This document shows positions 20,722 through 29,884 of a stretch of 34,255 nucleotides of DNA, in pieces. The DNA comes from Setomelanomma holmii (taxonomy: Eukaryota > Ascomycota > Dothideomycetes > Pleosporales > Phaeosphaeriaceae), in contig ML978354.1 in NCBI GenBank assembly GCA_010015745.1, positions 1 through 34,255 of the forward strand. Direction: 5' to 3'. Position 1 is the first letter of the stretch, and each line of letters begins with the position of its first letter. The notes under the pieces are model-generated. The model ran no database searches. It saw only the letters and a list, made by a program, of their open reading frames with translations, and was not told the origin of the DNA. A program made the translations under genes and the position numbers.

Positions 20722-21704
20722 CTATGCTTTGCTGGTATTATTGTCGCCCTTTCCTCGCCTCTTCATGTTGTCCAAGAGCATGCCGAACAAGTTGTCATAC
20801 GTAGCACCATACTTCTGCCTCGCCTCCTCATCCTCCCTGGCTTTCAGCTCGACAGGAGACCGGCCTGAGCCGCTGGCCTGAAGGCGAGTGAATGGAACCA
20901 ACACGATGTAACTGTCGCCCTCGTGGGCGAATGTGCAGGATTGGTTCAAGCAGGTATTCTTCTTGTAATATTTGCACATGACGCACTTGCAGCACTTCGC
21001 TTTGCCACGTAGTCGACAATTTTCGCAAATGCTAGCTCCGTCGCAGTCCTTCCAGCCATGCGTATAGCACTGCGTGCAGGTGACCTTGCCATTTTTGGGC
21101 TTCTTGTGGCGTGATATGTCCTGGATCGGCAGTTCAGGTCTGCGAAAACATAAGTACGTGTAGAAAGGATATGGTTCTATGTGCAAACTTCCAGTTCAAT
21201 CTCGTCAGCGCTCCTCTTATTGCCCGTGCCTGAGAAAGCGACTAAAGCATCGCTCGAGTTACCATGTATTTGCTGCAGGACTTTCAAGCGCATCAAAACC
21301 GTATCGAGGTGGTGCTTTTGCTGCTTGTTGAACTCTGCAAGCTTCGCAGTTTCGGCCCTTAGATCGTTCTCTGTATTCTGCACGGCCTCAATCGTGAGTT
21401 GCATGTCTGACAGCCTTTCGCGATCCGCTATGTGCTCTTCTTGTGCAATGAGGATCTGGCGCTCGTGTTCGCGCTCCTTCTGCGCTATCTCTCGCGCATA
21501 CTCATGTGCCTTCTTGGTGATGTACGCGTTCATGTCGTTCGGGTCTTGTAGTTGCCGGTTTGAATTGTCTAGCAGACCTCTCGTAATTAGGCGCGCTTCT
21601 CGTTCTAGTTCCAAGGCTTCGTGCACATGTTTGAGCTCTTCTCGCAGTTTTTCGATATCGGCAGACAAGGCCGGGGTGGTTGACTGAACGATCGATGCAG
21701 GCAT
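20722..21704 (-). CDS. Coiled-coil protein with C-terminal CCCH-like Cys cluster
   Basis: This is an unrecognised protein of about 304 aa. Exons are 21704-21189 and 21120-20722. The 68-bp intron 21121-21188 (GTTTGC...GATCCAG, branch CTGAAC) keeps phase 0; the nearer CGCAG acceptor would shift the frame. Residues about 15-150 are a long Glu/Lys/Arg/Leu-rich coiled coil (AREIAQKEREHERQILIAQE). The C-terminal part has TCTQCYTHGWKDC, ICENCRLRGKAKC, CKC and a CCCH finger C-x7-C-x4-C-x3-H (NTCLNQSCTFAHEGD). This is the layout of the gene at 14162, including the Trp/Gly positions of the first knuckle. The end is Lys/Arg-rich. It is divergent from the coiled-coil gene at 22205, 500 bp away. Dimerisation through the coil and RNA or zinc binding by the fingers are inference. 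Confidence 0.75.
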
Positions 21705-22204
21705 GCTGCTCGGCAGTACTGACGATTTGGGTGTGACTGGAGTTGAGTACCGGACTGGTGTTGAGTAAATGGTGTGTGTGTCGAGCTGCTAGAGAAGATG
21801 AAGCTCGAAGGTGAAAGTGACAGCAAATGCGCCAGAATCGAGGCAGGAATCTAAGAGCCTGCGAACAAACGCCGAATCCTCATCGCCGATGTCATAAGGA
21901 CATAAATATCTCCTCCTCCGAGCCTTCGAGATCACTAAAGCTAAACACTATATAACTACTCTGCGCCCTCTCTTCGTCACCCTCTCAACCTATCTTGGCG
22001 TCTACATTACATCACGATCGACTTCTGCAGAGCTCCCATTTTCGCCAGCAAGTGACAGACGTGTCCATTAAGCAGTGCTGCTTACATCCTCCGGAGAAAC
22101 TTTGCGACAACTAAGCATAGTTCATGCAAGCCGTTCAATGTAACGTATCCTCCACCGCTTCAATTGCTTCCGATCACTGACCGTGGTACTGGATCGTAGC
22201 CACC
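21705..22204. promoter_or_regulatory. Divergent intergenic promoter of two coiled-coil/Cys genes
   Basis: These 500 bp separate the start codons of the minus gene (21704) and the plus gene (22205). A TATA-like CTATATAACT lies near 21948, followed by a pyrimidine-rich run at about 21958-21995 typical of fungal core promoters. An ORF at 21826-21605 minus is a shadow. Promoter function is inferred from position. Confidence 0.5.
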
Positions 22205-22765
22205 ATGCAGCGCAATCACGATGATCTGATCGCCAAACTTCAGAGGCTGAAGATCGAAAATCGCAGTCTGATAGCCAAGAATCGCGTTCTTCGAAACGAA
22301 AAGCGCGAGGTCGAAGACCAGTTCCTGGAGCTCAATAATGTCCAAAGGGACTTCGCCGCCGAAGTAGACAGGCAGGAAAAGGTGATAGACGAACTCAAGT
22401 TTGGTGTTGTTGAGAATCAAATCGACGTTGATTACACCAAGAGTCTGGAGATCAGGGTCGAAAATCTAGAAGCTCAGGTGAAAAGTCTTCAGGGAGGCGA
22501 TCAGCATGGTGAAATCGACAGTGCGGCTGTCGCTGGGATGGCACAGATGGGCTTGAACGACGTCGAAATGAGCGGCACAGATGGCACTTTGCAACCTGAT
22601 GCAGATGCATCATCTGCTGAACCATCCTCTGGCAACAACGTCTGCCCAATGTTGCTGGCGAAGGTAAAGTGTCGAATGGCAAAAGCAGGCGAACACTGTA
22701 AACTTGGCTATCATCCTCACAAGGAGGCGAGCACCACCGACGTGACTTCTTTCGCGAGTGCTTGA
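22205..22765 (+). CDS. Coiled-coil protein with C-terminal Cys/His finger
   Basis: This is an unrecognised 186-aa protein in a single exon with start context AGCCACCATGC. Residues 1-100 form a heptad-rich coiled coil (LRNEKREVEDQFLELNNVQR). A Ser/Asp-rich linker follows. The C-terminus has a Cys/His set, C-x8-C-x8-C-x4-H (VCPMLLAKVKC, then EHCKLGYHPHK), resembling a CCCH zinc finger. The architecture (coil then finger) mirrors the divergent neighbour at 21704-20722, but the finger spacing differs and there is only one. The two may be paralogues or partners; this is inference. A shadow ORF runs antisense. Confidence 0.7.
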   Translation: MQRNHDDLIAKLQRLKIENRSLIAKNRVLRNEKREVEDQFLELNNVQRDFAAEVDRQEKVIDELKFGVVENQIDVDYTKSLEIRVENLEAQVKSLQGGDQHGEIDSAAVAGMAQMGLNDVEMSGTDGTLQPDADASSAEPSSGNNVCPMLLAKVKCRMAKAGEHCKLGYHPHKEASTTDVTSFASA

Positions 22766-23008
22766 AGAGCTTGGGTATCCTCGAGAGACTTGGCGCTGCC
22801 CTTTACTAGGCCTATGGGGGTGTTGAAGTTGTTCCGGACCTGCTATATCCTGTATACTAGACTCGCCAATACCTTTGTCATATGCCATGATGGAGAATGT
22901 AAAGTAGCTTTTCGAATCGTGGGTGGTTTGAGCGACTCCAGGCAGCTTCCAGATTTTGCTATTCGGACTCATTGTAGCTGCACTACGAGTGGATTTTACC
23001 AATACACC

Positions 23009-25458
23009 TCATGTTTCAATTACATTATATATGCGTACAGATGTGTCATCGCTGACTACCGCGAGCTGCTGCGCCTTGGGCTCACAGCCTGGCCTCCAAG
23101 CGACCTGGTTAATCGTCTTGGCTGGTGATAGCTTCGGGCTCACCATAACAACATCTACCTTGTCTAACGCGCTTGTGGTAACGCTTCCAAATCCTATCTC
23201 TCCAGAGTCCGTGCCAAAACCAAAAGTGAACTTGTCGTGAATCAGCTGGCCGCTGCATGCCACAGCCGTTACCGCCGTATTCGCAGTCATTGTACCCTTC
23301 AATTGAACGTCTTCACCTGTGATCTGCCACATCTTGACGGTCTTATCTCTTCCAGCTGTTAAGAAGGTTGACTGCAACAGCGGTGTCCACGCAGCACCCA
23401 AGATCATGCGCGAGTGACCCTTTGGATTCGTATGCTTGAGAGCATATTGCGAAGGGCCTGACCCACGTTCCCAGACTACCCACTGTCTATCACGACCCAC
23501 ACTGAGGAGGTGTTTATCGTCAGGCGAGAATTGTAGTGCTGTCACGGTGAGTGAGTGAGCTTTGAGTGGCGGCTTGACCTCCAGCCAGTCTTTGGTGTCG
23601 TACAGACGAATGACTGCATGGTCGATGGAGCTTGCACGACACGCTGTTGCTATGGTACTTCCATCTCTGCTCACAGCTACGGCGGAGATCTCGTAGCCAT
23701 GACCGTATAGCTTCTCCGTCTCAGGCCAGAGGAGATGTCGAGCAAGATGATCTTCGAATGGTGGGTGGTTAATCTCGAGTGTCGATTTGCGCACGATGGA
23801 AGAGGGGTCGATGGCCTCCCGTTCGTCTTCGTTGCCGTTCTCTACGGATTCATCGTCACCTACAGCTTGGATGGCCTTGTTGGACAAACCCAAAACGGGG
23901 ATATTGGCGGCATCGGGCAGGTCTAAAGCCATGGAAGCCTGAATGCCGCAAAGCTTGTTGAGCATCTCGGCGACACCATTTGGCTCATCGAAAACACGGA
24001 GAAGCTTTTCGTCCGCACCAGAAATGAACTGAGAGTTGTTGACTGCATCGATGCAGTTGAGGTCGTAACCATGAATCTGAGGCCTTGTGAATTCATGCCA
24101 TGAGCTGTCATGTCCTTCTCTTTGCCACTGCGAATACAGTCTCGTCGTCTGATCCGATCCAGTCGTGAGCATATATGAGCCGTCTCTTGACCAGCACACA
24201 CCCTTTGCTTCACGCACGTGGCCCGTGATCGCAACTTGTTGCTCCCACATATCTTCTGTCTTCGAGTTCGTCCACTTCCTCCAACTGCCAGTGCGGCCCA
24301 ATGAGACTATAGAATCGCCATCAGGCGACCAAAGACCGACCCAAAACCCTCCCGCGCTGCCTGTTGCGCTTGTAGAGCCTTTTTGTGCACTGATTTCGCC
24401 CAGTCTCGTGGTACATACCCATACGCCTGAGCTTGAATCAGATTCCCAGATAGCGAGCGAGTTGTCCTCCGAAGTGGAGAGGAGTTGCAATCTTCGATTT
24501 CTGAACCGCCAGGAAGCTGTGTATATCCAGTCTTCATGCCCAAGAAGCAGCGCCTCGAATGTGACCGAGTGTTTTGACGTGGGCGACTCGATCCAATGAA
24601 CCTTGTTTGACAAGGACTTGCTGAGACCTCCGAGGGTGGGATCGTTAAGCGCGCTACTGGCCGCTGGCAGCTCATCTCCACGATGTATTCTCCAAAGACG
24701 AATGTACTTGTCTTGACTTGCGGATGCCAGAAGCAAATCACTGTTATTGGCCTGAGTTTCGCGAGTAAAAGCGAGGGCACGTATCCACCCCTCGTGTCCG
24801 GTCAGGGTTGCGGATAGGTTGAAGTGTCCGTCTTGGGAGATGAAGATTTGAATGGTGCTACGAGTGCCCGCTACTGCTAAGACGGTGGACGAATCATCAA
24901 GTTTCGCCAACGCGAGATTTAGCGGAAAATACTTTGGGAACAGCGTGATTGTTTGTAAGAGTTCAGCGTTCAGCGAGGAGAAATCGGGATCATGAACGAG
25001 TTTCCATATCTTCACGGTGCCATCGGAGGCGCCTGTGACGAAGACGTCTGAGTCTGGGAGTGTGGTGATTCGAGTTATCGAACTTGAGTGTGCGGAGATG
25101 ACCTGTAGGCATTCGTAGTCCAGTACGTCTGTTCCCCTTATGCGCCAGAGCCGCAAAGTGTTGTCTGCCGCCCCACTCAGTAGAATAGAAAGGTCCGGAG
25201 ATGCCGTAGAGAAGAATTTTATGGCGTTGACAGGCTTTGCATGTCCACTCAGGACTTCTCTTACGCCACGGAGCTGAGCATCCTGTCTCGGAATCAGACC
25301 TTGCGAGGCAATTGACATGGACGACTTACTTGCGCATCCCAAAGAGCGATGGAGTTGTCAGCACCGTATGCTAGCAAACGCAGACCGCCTTCATCCCAAT
25401 CAGCGGCAGCAGGATTACGGTTCCCGCCTATCGAGACAAATTCCGGGAGTATGTCCAT
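23009..25458 (-). CDS. ELP2: Elongator complex subunit 2 (WD40 protein)
   Basis: This is a scaffold subunit of the Elongator complex, which places the carboxymethyl side chain (cm5, leading to mcm5 and ncm5) on wobble uridine U34 of tRNAs. Exons are 25458-25330 and 25282-23009. The intron 25283-25329 is GTAAGT...GAGACAG; a second acceptor 9 bp on is also in phase. The product has about 800 aa, the usual Elp2 length. Exon 1 supplies the typical beginning (LPEFVSIGGNRNPAAADW, then LLAYGADNSIALWDAQ). Two seven-bladed WD40 propellers follow, with repeats such as LSGHAKPVNAIKFF, LTGHEGWIRALAF, LLGHEDWIYTASW, ITGHVREAKGVCWS, LYGHGYEISAVAVS and LKAHSLTVTALQFSPDD. The ORF frame extends through the intron, but no ATG exists there. 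It is divergent from URM1. Confidence 0.92.
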
Positions 25459-25642
25459 TCTCACCAATGTCCATAAGCTCGTTCGGTCATGATCATGACC
25501 ATGGTCATCCCGCTGCGAGATTTCTCTGGCGCTAACCTCGCTTAGCTATCCACTGTGGGACTAGCCCAACTTCAAACGTGAAGCAAGAGCAGTCTGGCAG
25601 CATTGCTCTTACTGCGACGCACATTCAAGTTCGATTGCAGAC
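25459..25642. promoter_or_regulatory. Shared ELP2-URM1 divergent promoter
   Basis: Only 184 bp separate the two start codons, so the 5' UTRs and core promoters of ELP2 (minus) and URM1 (plus) must both lie here. Close to ELP2 there are two overlapping perfect palindromes, GGTCATGATCATGACC (25485-25500) and ATGACCATGGTCAT (25495-25508). Regulation in common is inferred, not shown. Confidence 0.6.
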
Positions 25643-26066
25643 ATGTCCGACGATGCGAGTGTCGCAATAACGACAGAGTTCAGGTTCGTAACCTCTAAAC
25701 ACATGCAAGGTCGAGTATCTCACATTTTATAGTGGAGGACTCGAGATCTTGTTTGGCAACCAGAAGAAGTACTCGTTGTCAGTCCCTGCAAATGATGAGT
25801 TCGGAGCGCCCGCAAACGTCGCTTTCTTGGTCCGCTACCTATGCGACAAGGTCATGAAGGATCCCCGGAAAGAGCTTTTCGTTTTAGATGATACAGTGTG
25901 AGCCTTACCTCATCAGCCGAGAACGACCTATGCTCACATACAAGATAGACGACCAGGCATCTTGGTACTGATCAACGAAGCCGACTGGGAATTGGAGGGC
26001 GAAGCCAAGTATGAACTGCAAAAGAACGATCACATCATGTTTGTTTCCACTCTTCACGGCGGTTAA
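25643..26066 (+). CDS. URM1: Ubiquitin-related modifier Urm1
   Basis: This is a sulfur carrier and ubiquitin-like protein. It is activated by Uba4 and supplies sulfur for 2-thiolation of wobble U34, and can also be conjugated to proteins. There are three exons: 25643-25683, 25733-25897 and 25949-26066. The introns are 25684-25732 (GTTCGT...TTATAG) and 25898-25948 (GTGAGC...AGATAG). The spliced product is 107 aa, the normal family size. It begins MSDDASVAITTEFSGGLEIL, has a beta-grasp core (VRYLCDKVMKDPRKELF; RPGILVLINEADWELEG) and ends STLHGG. The C-terminal Gly-Gly is the site of thiocarboxylation. No single open frame covers it, so it is visible only after splicing. Confidence 0.93.
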
Positions 26067-26568
26067 AGTCCTGGATGCTATGGAGCCCATGACGAACAGA
26101 ACATACACATACACATACTCAATCGTAATAGGGAAGCATCCCAGACGTGTCCACTTTGGATTTTCGATTGCTCGCTTGCAACTTCAACTTTCATGAAGGA
26201 AGGTGCATGCAGGGCTTACGTAAGATCGCGACATCTTTCCGTCGGAAACCTTGGCGGCGCTTCTGAGCTCCCTGGCCATCCGTCGTACATCGCCCGAGCT
26301 GATCTTCGCGCATGACTGTTACCGTCGCGCTGACGGCGGTAGATTGCAGCAACCGGGGATCACAATGTAAGCAGAAACGTGGCGGTCGCACTGTCGACCG
26401 TCCTGAATTGACCACTTCATCCCTTGTCCTGCCACCCGCCTTCAAGAGCACCGCACTCGCCAGCAGTGTAACAGCAGTATACAATCTTCCACAGTACAGA
26501 CGCGTCGTACCTTCGGGCGCCCTCTTCGAACTTCCTACTTGCGCGTACTAGATTCCAAATTCCTCGCG
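26067..26568. other. Intergenic between URM1 and Pyr4-like gene
   Basis: These 502 bp between tandem plus genes include an exact ACATAC x3 repeat at 26101-26118 just after the URM1 stop. The open frames on both strands here look like shadows. The Pyr4-like promoter must lie in the right part. Confidence 0.5.
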
Positions 26569-27384
26569 ATGACACGCCACAACGTCCTCCCTCCTCACGT
26601 TCACCCTTCGATTCGAGAGGTCAATGATGTCTTGCTCGGCACTGGCGGCATCGGCTACACCATTTGCTACGTCCTCATGACTCGCCAATCTGTCCGCGAC
26701 CGCACGTATGCTATGCCGCTATTCTCACTCGCCTTCAACTTTGCTTGGGAGATCGTCTTCGCCTTGTTCGTGGCGGTGGAAGCGCGGGAGGTGGCCGTGT
26801 TTACAATCTGGATGCTTATTGATGTCGGCCTTGTATATGGACTCGTCACAAATGGGGCGAACGAGTGGAAGCATGCGCCCAAAGTGGGCAGAAACATTGG
26901 CAAGATCTTTACAGGCATGTTGGCGTGGTGGTGCATGGTTCTGTACGCCGTGAGTATATGGTGGCTCAACTCCCAAAATCCAGTCAACCCAAAGCAAGGC
27001 AAGGCATACAAGGGAGTGGAGGGCATCGATGCAGATGAGCTGGGATACTGGACGGCGCTCGTCGCCCAGGTCGTACTCAGCGGCATGTCTTTGGCTCAGA
27101 TCATGGTTAGAGACAGCAGCCGTGGATCGTCATACGCCATCTGGACGACGAGATTTGTGGGTAGTCTCTCGGGTCTGAATATGAACTATGGATACTGCTG
27201 GTGGGTATGGCCAGAAGCCCATCAATATGTCGCCAATCCTGTTGCGGTTCTTTTGATGATCACTTGGGTGATTGCCGACCTTGCCTACCTGGTTCTGCTA
27301 TACCAGTTGAAGCAGCTGAAAAGCGTATCGACAAGTCAACGGCCAGAGCAGATCACCTCTGGAGCAACCAGGAAAGCCCTATAA
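26569..27384 (+). CDS. Pyr4/PaxB-type integral membrane protein (terpene cyclase-like)
   Basis: This is a 271-aa, about seven-helix membrane protein of the family that includes the meroterpenoid and indole-diterpene cyclases Pyr4 and PaxB. The start at 26569 was chosen because the ORF extension to 26539 has no ATG. The hallmark FNFAWE motif is present with Glu61, which should correspond to the catalytic Glu of Pyr4. An Asp in the last helix (TWVIADLAYLVLL, Asp237) may match its second acid. Other segments: TIWMLIDVGLVYGL and GLNMNYGYCWWVWPEAHQY. No polyketide synthase, prenyltransferase or epoxidase gene lies nearby, so it is not in a visible biosynthetic cluster. Family membership is from motif and topology; enzymatic activity is inference, since homologues outside clusters have unknown roles. 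Confidence 0.75.
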   Translation: MTRHNVLPPHVHPSIREVNDVLLGTGGIGYTICYVLMTRQSVRDRTYAMPLFSLAFNFAWEIVFALFVAVEAREVAVFTIWMLIDVGLVYGLVTNGANEWKHAPKVGRNIGKIFTGMLAWWCMVLYAVSIWWLNSQNPVNPKQGKAYKGVEGIDADELGYWTALVAQVVLSGMSLAQIMVRDSSRGSSYAIWTTRFVGSLSGLNMNYGYCWWVWPEAHQYVANPVAVLLMITWVIADLAYLVLLYQLKQLKSVSTSQRPEQITSGATRKAL

Positions 27385-27706
27385 TCAAAGCGCCGCTGCC
27401 TGCATAGATCAAGTAGCTAGTTTCAGTATCCTGTGTGGAGGCATACACGCAGATAGTGCGAGGGCAAGATGTGTAGTGGTAAAGTAAAGCCAATTTGTTT
27501 GCTTGCGTACATAGTTTTGGAGCACACCTGGCGTGATGATTAAGCTGTTCACGTGAAAAAATGTCGCGGTCGCGTATCCTGGTCGATCTCGCTTATTTCT
27601 TACCAGCATGTGCACCCTGCATCGACCACTTTCAGCGCTGCTCTGACACCTCAGACTCAGAGCATCCACAACATCACCTTTCTCTTGTAGGCTTCGGGCA
27701 ACCTCC
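27385..27706. other. Intergenic upstream of TDP1
   Basis: These 322 bp between the Pyr4-like gene and TDP1 contain the 3' end of the former and the promoter of the latter. A minus-strand ORF (27822-27409) overlapping the TDP1 start is a shadow. Nothing else was seen. Confidence 0.5.
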
Positions 27707-29513
27707 ATGGCAGATTTGGACGACGATGCGGATCTGAGACTTGCTATGGCACTTTCTCTCCAACAAAGCCCAGAGCAAGATGCACGTCGCGTGGGCGGTA
27801 CCGTAGATCTCACATCGGACACCGACAGTGAGGATGAGGATATGGAACGAGCTATCGCGCTTTCGCTTCAAGAACCAGCTAAGCTGGACTCAAACCCTAC
27901 CACCAGTACGCCCCCGCTGCTGAGAAGGGAACCGCAGGCCCAACTTCCCACTGAACACACGCCAGCTTCAAGATCTCCGGTAGCACTGGGACTTTCAGGC
28001 CTTGATCGCAAGACCATGGAGCAAGAACGTCTTCTAAGGCTAGGCAAACGAAAGCGAGAGCCTTCGCCCGACCGGCCACCGAAGCAGATCACGAAGTCAC
28101 CGTCGCCGGACACTGCTTCAGCGTCAATGGACATGTCATCGGCTTTGCCAGCAAGCGTAGGATCATATCCTAGAGGAGTTCTGAAGCGAACTTTCGCAAC
28201 GAAGTTCCTCCGCACAGACGATATTACGATCGAAGAAGTCTTGCAAGCTGACACGCTTCATATTGCGGTCATCAGTTCCTTCATGTGGGATTCCGAGTGG
28301 CTAAATCAGAAACTGGATCCGCGTAAAGTCAAGCAAGTTTGGATCATGAACGCCAAATATCCAGATGTCCAGAAACGATGGCGGCAAGAGATGCAGGACT
28401 GTCGGATACCAAATTTGGAAATACACTTTCCGCCGATGGGTGGCCAGATCCACAGCATGCACAGCAAATTTATGCTACTCTTCGGCAAAGAGAGCCTTCG
28501 TATCGTCGTGCCAACAGCTAACATGACGCCGATCGATTGGGGAGAAGTGAAGAATGCTTGGCAGCCTGGTGTGATGGAGAACTCGGTCTTTCTCATCGAC
28601 CTTCCGCGACGACACGAACGGAACTCGAACCAAAGCGAAGGACTAACAGGATTCGGGAGAGAATTGGTACACTTCTTAGAGAAGCTGGAAGTGGACCAAA
28701 AAGTCATAGACGGCGTGCTCAAGTTCGACTTCTCGAAAACAGAGCATCTTGCCTTTGTCCATTCCATGTACGTTATTTGCAGTCCGATTCTTGTCTGAGA
28801 CTAATAATTACAGCGGTGGCACTCACCATGGCAACCTGGACCATCCTACTGGTCTCCCTGGCCTTGCCCAAGCTGTCCGCAACTTGCAGATGGGAGAGGT
28901 GAACAACATCCAACTAGACTACGCAGTTTCTTCGATCGGTGCAGTCAATGACACTCTACTGCAACGCATTCACCTCGCCGCTCGCGGTGAGCCCTTTACG
29001 AGTAGCTCGTCAGCTCCAGGCATACATAAACATGTCCGCATTTACTTTCCTACAGACGAAACTGTTCAGCAAAGCATCGGCGGTTCTGACTGCGGCGGCA
29101 TCATATCACTCACTAGACAGCATTACAGCGCTGCCACCTTCCCACGCGACTGCTTCCGCAACTACGATTCCAATCGGCGAGGTATGCTGTCCCACAACAA
29201 GCTTCTATTTGCTCGGGGTGTCAAGAGGGATGGAACCCCATTTGCTTGGGTATACAATGGCTCAGCAAATATCTCAGACTCAGCATGGGGAGGCCAGAAG
29301 GTGCTGAAGAGTGGCCAGATGGGCAGTCTGAATATCCGCAATTGGGAGTGTGGCGTGCTTGTGCCCGTTTCGCACGAGAGGATAGCAGGTCTAAAAATTA
29401 GCGATGGAGAGGTTCCGCCAATGAGCGTATTCGAGGGCACGATCGAAGTTCCTTTCGTGCATCCAGGTCAGCCCTATGGAGAGAAGCAGCCGTGGTTCTT
29501 CAAGCCTGGATGA
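27707..29513 (+). CDS. TDP1: Tyrosyl-DNA phosphodiesterase 1 with two UIMs
   Basis: This DNA repair enzyme hydrolyses 3'-phosphotyrosyl bonds left by stalled topoisomerase I, in the nucleus. Exons are 27707-28767 and 28814-29513. The 46-bp intron 28768-28813 (GTACGT...TTACAG) splits the HSI-GGTHHG region, and the product is 586 aa. The N-terminus has two ubiquitin-interacting motifs, DLRLAMALSLQQ (about 8-22) and DMERAIALSLQE (about 43-58). A disordered Pro/Ser-rich and basic stretch follows, then the two phospholipase D-like halves. HKD-type motif 1 is MHSKFMLLF (His252, Lys254). Motif 2 is LSHNKLLFAR (His codon at 29193) followed by NGSANISDSAWG. Both catalytic His/Lys pairs are intact. The UIMs suggest recruitment by ubiquitin; that is inference. 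Confidence 0.93.
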
Positions 29514-29884
29514 CAGAATTTCGGCACCCGCGGCGTCGTGCTCCGACCTAAGGCATAAAATCAAGTTGCATTCGCGCAAAGCCAGACCGTATGCACCGTA
29601 TAGAAAATCCTCAGGTGCCGGCATGTCGACTCAGGCTTGGCAGACGTAGAAAACCAGGTCGGCTGGCGGACCAATGCGGCGGAAGCGGAGGTGCCGGAGG
29701 GTGCGAATGCCAACCGGAGCTTGACTCAGCGCAGACACCGACTATGCATGTGCGAAGCTCGCCCGCGCCCACAATTTGGGTGCCTGAGAATGCGCCACTA
29801 GCTACACCATAAGTTGACATGTGCTTCACGATGTGAGTGCGCGCCTGACGCTCTGCTACACATGTCCCACCACTGCGAGTGCCT
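29514..29884. other. Intergenic between TDP1 and F-box genes
   Basis: These 371 bp are the TDP1 3' region and F-box promoter. A minus ORF (30075-29611) that spans the F-box first exon is taken as a shadow. No other feature was seen. Confidence 0.5.
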
